Below, piece by piece: positions 45,258-55,422 of a stretch of 64,000 nt of DNA. The position numbers and the translations under genes were made by a program. Below the pieces are notes generated by a model. The model was not told the origin of the DNA. It worked only from the letters and a program-made list of their open reading frames with translations, and made no database searches. How positions within the stretch are numbered: the first letter of the stretch is position 1; each line of letters starts with the position of its first letter. This stretch comes from Acuticoccus sp. I52.16.1 (GTDB lineage Bacteria; Pseudomonadota; Alphaproteobacteria; Rhizobiales; Amorphaceae). Location: NCBI RefSeq assembly GCF_022865125.1, contig NZ_CP094828.1:310001-374000 (forward strand), given 5' to 3'.

Positions 45258-46642
45258 CAGAAGATCCTCAGAAGCTCATCGAACATTTCGTCGATCAGCG
45301 TGATCAGCCGCGCCGAGGCGGCGAAGTTGCGCTCGATGGCGAGTTGCTGGGCGTACTCGTCATCCATGTTGACACCGGTGACGCGCGAGAGCGCATCCGA
45401 GGCGCCGTCCAGGATCGCCCGCTCGCGACCGGCCAGCTCGGTCGCCGCCAGGCGGACCTTCTCGATCCAGCCGACCGATTCGGTGGCGAACTCCTGCAAC
45501 GTCGAGGAGCCCGAAAGCTCGGCGTCGGTGTCCCAGGCCTGGATGTCGGTGAAGGTGAGGCCCAGCGCCATGAGGCGGTCGGAGTAGGCGGCGTAGCCGT
45601 TGGGATTGCCGGTCCCGTCGCGCAGGTTCTCCACCGAGCCGCCCTGGAACGGGTCGACGCCGGCCGCCACGCGGATCGTGCCGGCATAATCGGGCCCGCC
45701 GCCGGTGACGAAGAGGCTGCCGATGCCGTCTTGGAACATCGTCTCCAGCGCACGGGCGATCTCGTCGAGTTGCAGGCGGTAGGTCGGCGCCACCTCGTCG
45801 CGCACCTTCGATTGGCCGACGATGAGGCCCGAGCGCAGCGGCATCGGCGCGTCGGGGCCGGTGACCTGCATGCCGTCGATCATGACGACGCCGCCCTGGG
45901 TGTCGACCGTGTAGACCGGGGTCCGCACGAACTCGACCGAGCGCGGGGACTTGTCGAACAGGGTGATGCCGCTGTCGGTGAAGAGGGCCATGTCGCCGCC
46001 TTCGCGCTGCAGGACCGAGATGCCCATGTAGATCGACAGCTCGGCGACGATGGCGTCGCGACGGTCGAGGTCCATCGTCGGGTCCTGCCCGGTGGAATAG
46101 GCCTTCGTGACGGCCTTGTTGGCGGCCTGGAACTCGAGGAGCAGGCGGTTCACCTCGTCGACCGAGTTGGCGAGTTCCCGGTCGGCCTGCTCGCGCAACA
46201 GGTTCAGTTCGCTCGCCGCGCGGTTCAGCGTGTCGGCGAGGTCGCGCGCGTCCTCGATCACCGTCTGCCCGAAGAGGGGATCGTCGGGCGCGTTGGCGTA
46301 GTCGGCGATGGAGGCTTCCAGTTCGCCGATCAGGGCGGCGACGGAGGTTCCGTCTTCCGGGTCGCCCACGGTGTCGGCCAGCACCAGCATGTGCTCCAGC
46401 ACCGCGTCCGCCTCGGCCGTGTTGCTGGTCGCGGCGATCATGCGGGTGAACAGCGCGGCATCCTCGGCGCGGCGCACGCTGGTGACGTGCACCCCGCCGT
46501 CGATGGTCGTCGTCAGGCCGACGCTGGCCCGCGAACGGGTCGGGTCGCCGGCGGCCGCGATGTTGCGGCCCGAGATCGAGATCTGCTGCTGCGCGACGAT
46601 CATCGCCTGTCGCGCAACGTTGGCTGCAACGTCGAGGCTCAT
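45257..46642 (-). CDS. flgK: flagellar hook-associated protein FlgK
   Basis: A 461-residue FlgK. The N-terminal ANVARQAMIVAQQQISISGRNIAAAGDPTRSRASV is a variant of the family helix. The C-terminal GASDALSRVTGVNMDDEYAQQLAIERNFAASARLI is the D0 coiled region with the typical GVN(L)DEE element changed to GVNMDDE. It forms the first hook-filament junction. It begins 16 bases after the flgE stop. Confidence 0.93.
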   Translation of the reverse strand: MSLDVAANVARQAMIVAQQQISISGRNIAAAGDPTRSRASVGLTTTIDGGVHVTSVRRAEDAALFTRMIAATSNTAEADAVLEHMLVLADTVGDPEDGTSVAALIGELEASIADYANAPDDPLFGQTVIEDARDLADTLNRAASELNLLREQADRELANSVDEVNRLLLEFQAANKAVTKAYSTGQDPTMDLDRRDAIVAELSIYMGISVLQREGGDMALFTDSGITLFDKSPRSVEFVRTPVYTVDTQGGVVMIDGMQVTGPDAPMPLRSGLIVGQSKVRDEVAPTYRLQLDEIARALETMFQDGIGSLFVTGGGPDYAGTIRVAAGVDPFQGGSVENLRDGTGNPNGYAAYSDRLMALGLTFTDIQAWDTDAELSGSSTLQEFATESVGWIEKVRLAATELAGRERAILDGASDALSRVTGVNMDDEYAQQLAIERNFAASARLITLIDEMFDELLRIF

Positions 46643-46658
46643 GGCCTACCCTTTCGGT

Positions 46659-48092
46659 TTAGCGCTTGAGGTTCATGAGGACTTCGAGAAGCTCGTTGCC
46701 CGTCATGAAGCTCTTGGAATTGGCGGTGTAGGCGCGCTGCGCGATGATCATGTCGGTCAGCTCGGACGCCAGGTCGACGTTCGACTGCTCGACGGCACCG
46801 ACCACCAGCGCCCCGTTGCCGGCGTCGTTCGGCAGGCCGATCCGCACGTCACCGGACTGCGGGGTGATGCGGTAGACGTTGCCGGGGAGCGGCTCCATCT
46901 GGTCCGGCGAGGGGACATTGGCGAGCGGCAGTCGGTAGAACTCGACCTCCGAGCCGTCCTCGTAGACGGCGAAGACACGGCCGTCGTTGGAGATACCGAC
47001 CTGCTGCACGGTCGCCGGGGCGTTGCCGTTCACTTCCACTTCCAGCGGCTCGTAGTCGGCGGCGAGCTGGGTGGTGCCGGAGAAATTCAGCTCGAGGCGG
47101 TCTTCCGCGTCGGGCAGGGCCAGCGAGAGGATCGCCTGCTCGTCCGGGTTGTTGGGGTCGACCACGGTGACGCCGTTGGACGCGCCGGTCTGCTCGTCGA
47201 ACGTCTCGATGGCGGAGATCGAGCCGTTGGTCGGGTCGAACGTCATGATCGCCTTGCCGACCCAGGCCTCGCTGGCGGCCGGCTCGCCCAGCGGCGGGTT
47301 CGGCACGGCGTAGGGGAAGTCACCCTCGAAGGCGGTGTTGCGGGTCGACTGGTCGTAGATCACCACTTCCCACTGCGGATCGGTCGGCGCCAGCGGGTCG
47401 TAGTCCTGGATCTTGGTCATGTAGACGTCGAGCGTCTTGGCCCGGCCCAGGTCGTCGTAGGCGATGATCGAGCTCTTGACCGTGTAGGCGACGTCGACCA
47501 CCGGGTCGCTCGTGGTGGCGCCGGCGGCGGCGGTACCCGGCGTGGTCATCGTGCCGGTGTCGATCGTGTCGGAGCCCTCGTCGAGGTTCACGCGGAAGGT
47601 ACCGGTGGTCGAGGGGGTGGCACGCATGTTCATGTAGTCGAGGTTCACCACCTCGAGGCCGGCGGTATCGTTCAGCGTGATGACCGGCTCCTGCCCGTCC
47701 ACCGACGGGAAGCCCATCAGCGCGAAGCCGGCGGCGTTGACGAGATCGCCCGACTGGCCGTCGACCACGAAGGAGCCGGCGCGGGTGAGGTAGTGGCCCC
47801 CCTTCGGATCTTCGACCACGAAGAAGCCGTTGCCCTGCACCGCGACATCGGTCGAGGAGAGCGTGTAGGTCAGCGCCCCCTGGCGCGACACTTCGTGGTG
47901 GATGTTGGCCGTGACCGCGCCAGACTGGTAGTTCGACGGCCCCGACTCGAGGATCAGGGACGAGAATTCCGCATCGGCTCGCTTGTATCCGACCGTATTC
48001 GCGTTGGCGATGTTGTCCGCCACGGCGGCCAGTTTGTAGGAATGGGCATTCATACCGGACACGCCGGTGCGAAGAATGTTGTAGAGGCTCAT
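46659..48092 (-). CDS. flgE: flagellar hook protein FlgE
   Basis: A 477-residue hook monomer. The N-terminal rod/hook signature GVSGMNAHSYKLAAVADNIANANTVGYKRADAEF is at residues 10-43, DVAVQGNGFFVVEDPKGGHYLTRAGSF near 83-108, and the C-terminal SNVDLASELTDMIIAQRAYTANSKSFMTGNELLEVLMNLKR completes D0. AAAAGGAAAG precedes the ATG. It is first of a seven-gene close-packed unit down to fliQ; the 121-base gap upstream holds an inverted repeat. Confidence 0.96.
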   Translation of the reverse strand: MSLYNILRTGVSGMNAHSYKLAAVADNIANANTVGYKRADAEFSSLILESGPSNYQSGAVTANIHHEVSRQGALTYTLSSTDVAVQGNGFFVVEDPKGGHYLTRAGSFVVDGQSGDLVNAAGFALMGFPSVDGQEPVITLNDTAGLEVVNLDYMNMRATPSTTGTFRVNLDEGSDTIDTGTMTTPGTAAAGATTSDPVVDVAYTVKSSIIAYDDLGRAKTLDVYMTKIQDYDPLAPTDPQWEVVIYDQSTRNTAFEGDFPYAVPNPPLGEPAASEAWVGKAIMTFDPTNGSISAIETFDEQTGASNGVTVVDPNNPDEQAILSLALPDAEDRLELNFSGTTQLAADYEPLEVEVNGNAPATVQQVGISNDGRVFAVYEDGSEVEFYRLPLANVPSPDQMEPLPGNVYRITPQSGDVRIGLPNDAGNGALVVGAVEQSNVDLASELTDMIIAQRAYTANSKSFMTGNELLEVLMNLKR

Positions 48093-48180
48093 GGACTTTC
48101 CTTTTATCGGCGCCCGACTTGTCGTATTGGCGCCACGCCGATCCGATTAGCGCTCGCGGGCCGACATGCCCGTCCACTCG

Positions 48181-48202
48181 ACACGCATTCTGTTTTGCGT
48201 GT
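48181..48202. promoter_or_regulatory. inverted repeat between fliI and flgE
   Basis: ACACGCA (48181-48187) and TGCGTGT (48196-48202) make perfect 7-base arms with an 8-base loop, 11 bases after the fliI stop and about 90 bases upstream of flgE. There is no U-run on the minus strand, so it is more likely an operator or a weak attenuator than an intrinsic terminator. It may mark a separate promoter for the late hook genes. Confidence 0.35.
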
Positions 48203-48213
48203 TCCTGCTTGTG

Positions 48214-49560
48214 TCAGGCTGATGGTGCGTCGGCTGTGCTGCCGCCGTTGCGGGCGGCCAGGAGCGCGGCAAGCTCGGCGAAAGCGTCTTCCGATGGAGC
48301 GTCTGTCGGGATCTGCACCAGAGCGTCGTAGACGTGCGGCACCAGTTGCACCGCCTTGTCGAGTTCCGGGTCCGAGCCGGACTTGTAGCCCCCCAGGAGC
48401 CGCAGATCGCGCGTGTCCTCGAAGCGCGAGATCAGCGTGCGCAGGCGGCGCGACAGCTCCCACTCGTCGGGACGGAAGGCCTTGTCGGCGAGGCGCGAGA
48501 GCGATCCCAGAGGGTCGACCGCCGGCCAGCGGCCCTGCTCGGAGATCGCGCGGGAGAGGACGATGTGGCCGTCCAGCGTGCCACGGGCGGTGTCGGCGAC
48601 GGGCTCGTCCATGTCGTCCCCGTCGACGAGGACGGCGAAGACGGCGGTGATCGACCCCTGCCCCGCCGTGCGACCCGCCCGCTCCACCAGGCGCGTCATG
48701 TCGGCGAAGACGGACGGCGGGTAGCCGCGCGAGACCGGCGCCTCGCCGGCCGCCAGCGCCACGTCGCGCGCGGCGTGGGCGTAGCGCGTCAGGCTGTCGA
48801 CCACCAGGAGGACGCGCCGGCCCTGTTCGCGGAAATGCTCGGCGACGGACATCGCCGTCATCGGCGCGAGTCGGCGCATCATGGGCGTCTCGTCGCCGGT
48901 GGAGACGACGGCGACGGTGCGGTCGCGATGGGTGGCGAGCGGCCCGTCGAGCAGCTCGCTCACCTCCCGCCCCCGCTCGCCGACCATCGCGGCGACGACG
49001 ACGTCGAACCTGGCCGCAGCGCCGATCATCCCCAGCAAGGTCGACTTGCCGACGCCGGAGCCGGCGAAGATGCCCACCCGCTGGCCCTCGACGAGGGGGG
49101 CGAAGATGTCGAGCACCTTGACCCCGGTGCGCAGGGCACGGTTAAGCGGCGCGCGCTTCAATGCCTTCGGCGGGTCGGCGTCGACCGCGCGCTTGGGTCC
49201 CTTGGCGAGCGGGCCGGCGTCGTCGAGCGGGCGGCCGAGCGCGTCGACGACGCGGCCGAGCCAGGCCTCTCCCGGGCGCAGCTCGAAGCGCCCCATGAGG
49301 GCCGCCTCCGCGCCCAGGAAGGCCGCCGCGCGCCGCTCGTAGGGCGAGGCGGTGACGATCTCCCGGTCGATGCGCACGACCTCTGCGAGCGCGGTGCCGT
49401 CGTGGTGCTGGATGAGGAGCTGATCGCCGAGGGCGGCGTGCGCGGAGAGGCCGCGCATGTAGCGGTCGGTCGAGGTCGCCTCGCTGACGACCCCGGAGAG
49501 GCGCACGGCCGGTTCGGTGTACTCGGCGAGCGCGTCGGCGAGCTGTTCAAGCGCCCCCAT
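48214..49560 (-). CDS. fliI: flagellum-specific ATPase FliI
   Basis: A 448-residue ATPase of the flagellar type III export system. The Walker A motif GSGVGKST is at residues 167-174, MVGERGREVSELL near 195, Walker B VLLVVDSLTRYAHAARDVALAAGEAPVSRGYPPSVF near 245, and DGHIVLSRAISEQGRWPAVDPLGSLSR near 325. The ATG at 49560 follows GGAGG; longer versions of the frame are not supported. In most rhizobia fliI lies with flgF/fliR genes; here it precedes flgE. Confidence 0.95.
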   Translation of the reverse strand: MGALEQLADALAEYTEPAVRLSGVVSEATSTDRYMRGLSAHAALGDQLLIQHHDGTALAEVVRIDREIVTASPYERRAAAFLGAEAALMGRFELRPGEAWLGRVVDALGRPLDDAGPLAKGPKRAVDADPPKALKRAPLNRALRTGVKVLDIFAPLVEGQRVGIFAGSGVGKSTLLGMIGAAARFDVVVAAMVGERGREVSELLDGPLATHRDRTVAVVSTGDETPMMRRLAPMTAMSVAEHFREQGRRVLLVVDSLTRYAHAARDVALAAGEAPVSRGYPPSVFADMTRLVERAGRTAGQGSITAVFAVLVDGDDMDEPVADTARGTLDGHIVLSRAISEQGRWPAVDPLGSLSRLADKAFRPDEWELSRRLRTLISRFEDTRDLRLLGGYKSGSDPELDKAVQLVPHVYDALVQIPTDAPSEDAFAELAALLAARNGGSTADAPSA

Positions 49561-49690
49561 CGCGGGACCTCCATGGTCGCAAACCTTGCATGAAAACAGG
49601 TTTGCACCGCGAAGGTGGTCCGAGGCTGTGATGAGGCGGGGCCGCAGCCGTCGGGGCCCTCCCACCGGGTGCGGCCGGAGCGCCGCCCGG

Positions 49691-50542
49691 TCAGTTGCGC
49701 AGGGCGGCGCGATGCCTGTCGACGAAGGCCGCGAGCGACGTCGCCGGGCGTCCCAGGAGCGACGGCAGGTCGTCGCTCACCGCATTGTGGGCCGGGGCAT
49801 AGGCCTGCGCGATGTGGGCAAGGTCATACGCGCGCCAGCCGGGCGCGCCGGCCGCCAGGAGGCGCGCCTCGAACGCTCGGGGCGAGACCGCCTCGTAGGT
49901 GACGTCGCGTCCCACGGCCGCGGCGAACGTCGCCGCCACCTCGGCATAGTCGACGGCGGCGGGGCCGGTCAGCCTGTAGACCTTTCCGGCATGCGCGGCG
50001 GGATCAACGAGGACCGACGCCGCCGCCGTGCCGACGTCCGAAGTGTCGACCAATGGGTAGCGCCCCTCGCCCATCGGCGCGGCGAGGCGGCCCTCGGTGC
50101 GCATCGCCTCGGCCATGCGCAGGAGGTTCTGCATGAAGAGATGCGGCTCGAGGAACGTCCAGGCGAAGCCACCGGCCTGCACCAGCTCGTCCACCGCGTG
50201 GTGTTCGCGCATCAGCGCGACGGGCGAAGCCGCCGTGGCACCGATCGCCGACAGCTTGACGATGTGCCGAACGCCCGCCCGCGCCGCGTGGTCGAGGACG
50301 CGCCGGTGCTGCTCGACGGCGTCCGGGCCGTCCCTGCCGGCCAGGAGCAGAACGTCGACCCCCTCGCAGGCGACCGCCAGCGCGGCCTCGTCCTCGAAGC
50401 TGCCGGCGGCAATCTCGACCCCGGCGGGAAAGGCATGCCGCGATGGCTCGCGCACCAGGGCCCGCACCGGCACACCCGCCGCCGCGACGCCCACGAGGGC
50501 CGCGTTCCCGACCTGGCCCGTCGCCGCCGTAACAAGGATCAT
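49691..50542 (-). CDS. NmrA-like NAD(P)-binding protein
   Basis: A 283-residue atypical SDR of the NmrA/QOR2 type. The Rossmann motif VTAATGQVGNAALVG is at residues 4-18, SFEDEAALAVACEGVDVLLLAG near 50, and KLSAIGA in place of the catalytic Tyr region. WTFLEPHLFMQNLL near 140 is typical of quinone-oxidoreductase-2-like and NmrA-type redox sensors. Catalytic or sensory role cannot be decided. It stands alone between fliI and the chemoreceptor gene. Confidence 0.82.
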   Translation of the reverse strand: MILVTAATGQVGNAALVGVAAAGVPVRALVREPSRHAFPAGVEIAAGSFEDEAALAVACEGVDVLLLAGRDGPDAVEQHRRVLDHAARAGVRHIVKLSAIGATAASPVALMREHHAVDELVQAGGFAWTFLEPHLFMQNLLRMAEAMRTEGRLAAPMGEGRYPLVDTSDVGTAAASVLVDPAAHAGKVYRLTGPAAVDYAEVAATFAAAVGRDVTYEAVSPRAFEARLLAAGAPGWRAYDLAHIAQAYAPAHNAVSDDLPSLLGRPATSLAAFVDRHRAALRN

Positions 50543-50670
50543 CGCCCCGCCTCTTCACGCCTGCCGCCCACTCCGCCGAGGACGCCGGGCGCGATGGTGA
50601 GGCAGTGACGCAAGCGCGCGCCGGCTTCAAGCCCCCGCGCCTACGGGGGCCGCCGGTCCGGCGCGCGGGG

Positions 50671-52995
50671 CTACACGGCCTTCATCACCTGGAGGAAGGA
50701 ATCCGACTCGCGGCCCAGGTTGTCGTTAGCCTCGCTGAGTTCGGTGGTGGCGCTGGCGAGGCGATTGGCGGCGTCGAGGTTGTCGGCCGAGAGCTGCTCC
50801 ACCTTGGCGATCGTCTTCGACGCCGCCTCCACTCCGACGGCCGCGTGCTGCGCGTTGACCGTAATCTCGTGCGTGGCCGTCTGCTGCTCCTCCACCGCCG
50901 CGGCGACGCTGGAGAACGTGTCGCGCATCTCCTCGATCACCTCGGTCGCGCCGGAAATGCCGTTTACGACGACCGTCACCTGGCTCTGGATCTCGGCGAT
51001 CTGCTCGGCGACCTCCTGGGTGGCCTTGGCGGTCTGCGTGGCGAGGCTCTTCACCTCCTGCGCCACGACGGCGAAGCCCTTGCCCGCCTCGCCGGCGCTC
51101 GCCGCCTCGATGGTGGCGTTGAGCGCCAGAAGGTTGGTCTTGCCGGCGATCTCGGAGATGGCGTCCACCACCTCGCCGATGCGTGCGCTCGCCTCGGCCA
51201 GCCGCTCGGCTTGGAGGGCGACCTCGCGCGTGCTCTTGGCGGCCAGCGCCACATGGTCGGACGAGCGCGTGGTGCGCGAGGCGATCTCGGTGATGGTGGA
51301 GGCCAGCTCCTCCGCCGCCGCGGCGACCATCTGCACGTTGCCCGCCGCCTGGGAGACGGCCGCCGCCCCCGCCGTCAGCTCCGACTGCGTCACCTCCACG
51401 CCGCCGACGATGGTATGGACCCGGTCGCGCATGCCGCCGAAGGTCGACGTCATCTGCTCCATGGTGGCCTTCACCGAGGTCTCGAACACCGAGGTGCTCT
51501 TCACCGTCTTGGTGATGATCTGCCACGAGAGCATGGTGGCGACATACCGGTCCTGGTTGTCGCGCACGGCCGAGCACGTCAGCGTCAGATATTCCTCGCC
51601 GCCCAGGTTGATCGTCGCCGTGTAGGGCAGCCGCGACGGATCCGACAGCAGCTTGCGCTGATGCTGGCCGCTCTTGTGGAAGATGTCGATCGACTGGCCG
51701 TCCATCTCCTCCACGTTGATCGGCAGGAGATGCTCGATCCGCTTCAGCTGCTGGCGCGTCGCCGTGTTCATGAACGTGATGCGGAAGTCGTCGTTGGGAT
51801 CGGCGATCATGACCGGGGTCGGCACCTGCTCGATCATCTGCGCGCGCATCAGCGCCTCGTGTGCGGTGATGCGCAGCTTGCCGATGGCGGTCCAGATCTG
51901 GCCCAGCTCGTCGCGGCTGTTGCGCTCGCGCACCTCGAAGTCGGTGTCCCCGGCGGCGACGCGGTTCATCACGGCCGTCACCCGCCGGATCGGCGGCACC
52001 AGCGACACGACGAGAACGCCCGCCACGACGATGCTGGCGAGCAGCCCCAAGGCGGAGAGCCACAGCGTCATGCTCTTCGCCGCCTCGATGGCGGCGGGCG
52101 AGGCCGCGTCGATCTCCTTCTGCGCCTCCTCCTGGAGGTCGGCGAGGCGCTGCACGTCGGCGACGATCGACTGGCCCATCTCGACCATCGCATTGAGGAT
52201 CCGGGTCCGCTCGGTGAGCACCGGGACCATCCGCTCGAAGGTCGCCTCGAAGGTCGCCAGCGCCGCGACCGAGGCTTTCGTCTCGCGCTCTCGCTGGAAG
52301 TTCGCGGCGCTGTAGCGCTCGATGGCTGCGCGCGCCTCCTCGAACTCGCCGCGGGCGGCGTCGGCGTGGGCGGGGTCGTTGCCGAGGAGGAAGCGCAGCG
52401 TCGCCGCCTCCCCCAGGAGCGCGTGCTCCTCGAAGGTGGCGACGTCGAGGTTGCCCTCCGCCCCACCTTGCGAGAAGGCCCACTTCAACACCGCTTCCAT
52501 CTCCACGCGGAACGCCTCCGCGTTGGCGTCGAGCTCGGCGATGAGCGCGCGGTAGCGTGCCTCGCTCTGGGCCAGATCGTCGAACAGGGCGGCGTATTCG
52601 CCGGTGAGGCCGCGAACCCTGGCGAGATCGACGTCGAGGTCGACGTCTCCGGTGGTCGTCCCGGCGGCACGGTCGGCGGAAGCGACCATCGCGGCCACCC
52701 CCTCGGCCGCCGGCTCCAGCGGATAATCCCCGTCGGCCGCGACGAAGTTGGACACGGCCAGCCGCCCGCCCAGCACCCGCCGGCGCAGATCGGACAGCAG
52801 GATGTCGCGCGCGGTGACGTCGCGGTAGTCGTGGAACAGCCGCTCGATCTGGTCGATGCCCCGGTTGCCGGCGAAGAAGACACCGCCGAGGAAGGCGAGG
52901 ATCAAGACGATCGCCGAGACGAGCTTGATCGGCAGTCCCACATTGTTGATCGGGTTCGCGGCCCGCCCGAATACCTGTTCCACGTCTCTCTCCAC
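50671..52995 (-). CDS. methyl-accepting chemotaxis protein with PAS domain
   Basis: A 774-residue chemoreceptor. TM1 is at about residues 22-42, a long helical periplasmic domain at 43-308, TM2 at about 309-331, HAMP at 331-385 ([22 protein letters not shown]), and a PAS domain at about 395-500 ([21 protein letters not shown]). The signalling domain follows, with the hairpin tip [35 protein letters not shown] near 615-650. No pentapeptide for CheR/CheB is seen. The start is GTG at 52995 or a GTG at 52983, which has a better ribosome-binding site. PAS ligands are often redox or aromatic cofactors. The adjacent molybdoenzyme gene upstream on the same strand is a possible partner. Confidence 0.93.
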   Translation of the reverse strand: MERDVEQVFGRAANPINNVGLPIKLVSAIVLILAFLGGVFFAGNRGIDQIERLFHDYRDVTARDILLSDLRRRVLGGRLAVSNFVAADGDYPLEPAAEGVAAMVASADRAAGTTTGDVDLDVDLARVRGLTGEYAALFDDLAQSEARYRALIAELDANAEAFRVEMEAVLKWAFSQGGAEGNLDVATFEEHALLGEAATLRFLLGNDPAHADAARGEFEEARAAIERYSAANFQRERETKASVAALATFEATFERMVPVLTERTRILNAMVEMGQSIVADVQRLADLQEEAQKEIDAASPAAIEAAKSMTLWLSALGLLASIVVAGVLVVSLVPPIRRVTAVMNRVAAGDTDFEVRERNSRDELGQIWTAIGKLRITAHEALMRAQMIEQVPTPVMIADPNDDFRITFMNTATRQQLKRIEHLLPINVEEMDGQSIDIFHKSGQHQRKLLSDPSRLPYTATINLGGEEYLTLTCSAVRDNQDRYVATMLSWQIITKTVKSTSVFETSVKATMEQMTSTFGGMRDRVHTIVGGVEVTQSELTAGAAAVSQAAGNVQMVAAAAEELASTITEIASRTTRSSDHVALAAKSTREVALQAERLAEASARIGEVVDAISEIAGKTNLLALNATIEAASAGEAGKGFAVVAQEVKSLATQTAKATQEVAEQIAEIQSQVTVVVNGISGATEVIEEMRDTFSSVAAAVEEQQTATHEITVNAQHAAVGVEAASKTIAKVEQLSADNLDAANRLASATTELSEANDNLGRESDSFLQVMKAV

Positions 52996-53180
52996 TGACC
53001 AAGAGTGGGGGACAGGCTATGCGGACGGCCTAGCCGTGGGGCTTGCGCCGCGGGGCTGCGACACCGGCCCCGCAAGGCCGGCGAAAGGTCGGTGGCATCC
53101 GCCGCGGCCGCCGATGCGACGGCGCGAAGACCCCCGCCCTCGGGCGCGGCCGCCTCAGCGCCTCGCGTGTGCGCCTCGCG

Positions 53181-55295
53181 TCAGACCGGCTCGGCCACCG
53201 CGCGCACGTTCGCCGCAGGCTCGGCGACCGCCTCCATCGCGACGCGCACGTCGTGGAACGCGGCGCCGCCGTAGGGGGCCACCTGGTCGGCGCCGGTGAG
53301 CATGTTGATGCCCACCCCGTCACGGAAAGCCTTGTTGCGGTGGAGTCCTTCGCAGATCAGCGTCCCGCGCTGCACCCCGTCGAACAGCTTCGCCGTCAGC
53401 CGGACCGCGCCGCGGGCGTTGACGAGGCGGACCGGCCCGCCTTCGGCCACTCCGGCCGCCGCCGCGTCCTGCGGGTGGACCATCACCACCGGCTCGCCTT
53501 CCTTGGTGAGCGAGCCGGGCGTGTCGTTGAAGGTGGAGTTGAGGAAGGAGCGCGCCGGGGCGGTCACCAGGCGGAACGGCTCACGCGCCGTCGCCGCCTC
53601 GATCACCTCCCAATGGTCCGGGAAGCGCGGCATTTCGGCGACCGGCCCCATCGGTCCGTTGTTGTTGTGCGGGATCTCCGACCAGGCCGGGCTGAAGCGG
53701 AACTTGCCGTCCGGGTAGCCGAAGCCGTTGAGATAATGCGCAGTCTCGAAATCGGGGTTGAGGTCGACGAAGCCTTCCGCGTCGAGTGTGGCGAGGTCGT
53801 AGCCGGACGCTGCCACCATCCACTCGATGTGCTCGCGCGCGCTCATCTCGAAGCCCCGATGGGTGGCGCCGACGCGCTTGGCGATCTCGCAGACGACGAC
53901 GTGGTTCTCGCGCGCCTCGCCCGGTGCGTCGACCAGCTTCGGCCCCAGCATCAGGTGCGTATGGCCGCCGCCTTTGTAGATGTCGTCGTGCTCGGTGAAC
54001 ATCGTCGCGGGCAGGACGATGTCGGCCATCGTCGCCGTCTCGGTCATCATCTGCTCGTGGACCACGGTGAAGAGGTCGTCCCGTGCGAATCCCTGGCGCA
54101 CCAGCGCCTGCTCGGGGGCGACGACCATCGGGTTGGTGTTCTGGATCAGCATCGCGGCGACCGGCGGGCCGTGCTGCAGCGCCTCGGCGTCGCCGGTGAG
54201 GATGCGGCCGATCTGCGACTGGTCGAGCCGGCGTGTCGTCGGATCCAGGGCGTCGGCGCCCTCGATGAGCGATTTGTCGAGCTTGTAGAGCGCGCCGTTG
54301 ATGTGGAATGCGCCGCCGCCCTCGTGCTTCCACGATCCGAGGACCGTCGCGATCGATGTCGCCGCGTGCATCGCCGCGGTGCCGTTGCGCTGGCGCGTGA
54401 AGCCGTATCCGAGGCGGAAATAGGTTCGCGGCGTTCTGCCGATCAGCTTGGCGAAGGCCTCGATCTCGTCGACCGAGAGGCCGGTGATCGCGGCGGCCCA
54501 TTGCGGCGTGCGGGTGGCGAGGTGGGCCTCCAGGCCGGCCGGATCGTCGGCATGGGCGGCCATGAACTCGCGGTCGGCGTAGCCGTCGCGGAAGGCGACA
54601 TGCATCGCCGCGCAGGCCAACGCCGCATCCGTTCCGGGGCGCAGCACGAGGCCCATGTCCGCCTTGGCGACGGTGTCGTTGGCATAGACGTCGATCACGA
54701 CGACCTTGGCGCCGCGCGCCTTGCGGGCGGCCATGGCGTGGGTCATCACGTTGACCTGGGTCGACACCGCGTTGGTGCCCCAGATGACGATACAGTCCGA
54801 CACGCGCATCTCGCGCGGGTCCGGCCCGGAAAGGCGCCCCGTGCCGGCCACGAAGCCGGTGTAGGACATCGCCGTGCAGATCGTGTCGTACTGGCGCGAG
54901 TAGCGCTTGGTGTTGCGCAGCCGGTGCAGCCCGTCGCGCTGCACCTGGCCCATCGTGCCGGCATAGTTGTAGGGCCACACCGCCTGCGACCCCAGCCGCG
55001 CCTCGACGTCGAGGAAGCGTTCGGCGATGCGGTCCAGCGCCTCGTCCCACGAGATCTGCGCGAACTGGCCCGAGCCCTTCGGCCCGGTGCGCATCAGCGG
55101 ATGCAGGACGCGGTTCTCGTTGTGCGAACGCTCCGCGTAGCGGGCGACCTTCGCGCAGATCACGCCCGCGGTGTAGCTGTTGGCGACCGACCCGCGGATC
55201 CGCCCGATCCGTCCGTCGGCCACCTCGACCTCGAGCGCGCAGCACGACGGGCAATCGTGCGGGCAGGTGGAGCGCAGGCGGACAGGTGCATTCAT
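53181..55295 (-). CDS. molybdopterin oxidoreductase (DMSO reductase superfamily)
   Basis: A 704-residue enzyme. The N-terminal [4Fe-4S] domain ligands are in STCPHDCPSCCALEV (residues 8-22) and GVICAK near 49. The Mo-bisMGD domains show IWGTNAVSTQVNVMTH near 173, RLGYGFTRQRNG near 290, NTNPMVVAPEQ near 395, MTETATMADIVLPATMFTE near 425, and the C-terminal cofactor-binding barrel with AGVAEGGPVRLVNARG near 620. No twin-arginine signal is seen, so it should act in the cytoplasm. The family includes formate dehydrogenase and assimilatory nitrate reductase types; the substrate is unknown and no electron-transfer subunit gene is adjacent. The ATG at 55295 is chosen because homology starts there. 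Confidence 0.88.
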   Translation of the reverse strand: MNAPVRLRSTCPHDCPSCCALEVEVADGRIGRIRGSVANSYTAGVICAKVARYAERSHNENRVLHPLMRTGPKGSGQFAQISWDEALDRIAERFLDVEARLGSQAVWPYNYAGTMGQVQRDGLHRLRNTKRYSRQYDTICTAMSYTGFVAGTGRLSGPDPREMRVSDCIVIWGTNAVSTQVNVMTHAMAARKARGAKVVVIDVYANDTVAKADMGLVLRPGTDAALACAAMHVAFRDGYADREFMAAHADDPAGLEAHLATRTPQWAAAITGLSVDEIEAFAKLIGRTPRTYFRLGYGFTRQRNGTAAMHAATSIATVLGSWKHEGGGAFHINGALYKLDKSLIEGADALDPTTRRLDQSQIGRILTGDAEALQHGPPVAAMLIQNTNPMVVAPEQALVRQGFARDDLFTVVHEQMMTETATMADIVLPATMFTEHDDIYKGGGHTHLMLGPKLVDAPGEARENHVVVCEIAKRVGATHRGFEMSAREHIEWMVAASGYDLATLDAEGFVDLNPDFETAHYLNGFGYPDGKFRFSPAWSEIPHNNNGPMGPVAEMPRFPDHWEVIEAATAREPFRLVTAPARSFLNSTFNDTPGSLTKEGEPVVMVHPQDAAAAGVAEGGPVRLVNARGAVRLTAKLFDGVQRGTLICEGLHRNKAFRDGVGINMLTGADQVAPYGGAAFHDVRVAMEAVAEPAANVRAVAEPV

Positions 55296-55422
55296 TGCGG
55301 GGACCCCAACTTGGAACTGGACGAACCTACGCGAACGCGTCCGCCGTGCAAACGGCGGGCCGGTCCGCAAGAATGGTTCGCCGGATTCCCGGTCGCCCCG
55401 CCCGGCCTGCGCCGGCGAGCGC

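Noticed and set aside
55296-55422. Twin-arginine signal for the molybdoenzyme upstream of the chosen start
   Set aside because: The upstream in-frame codons contain Arg pairs (RRTRSRRF) but no hydrophobic segment follows, and homology starts at the ATG at 55295.
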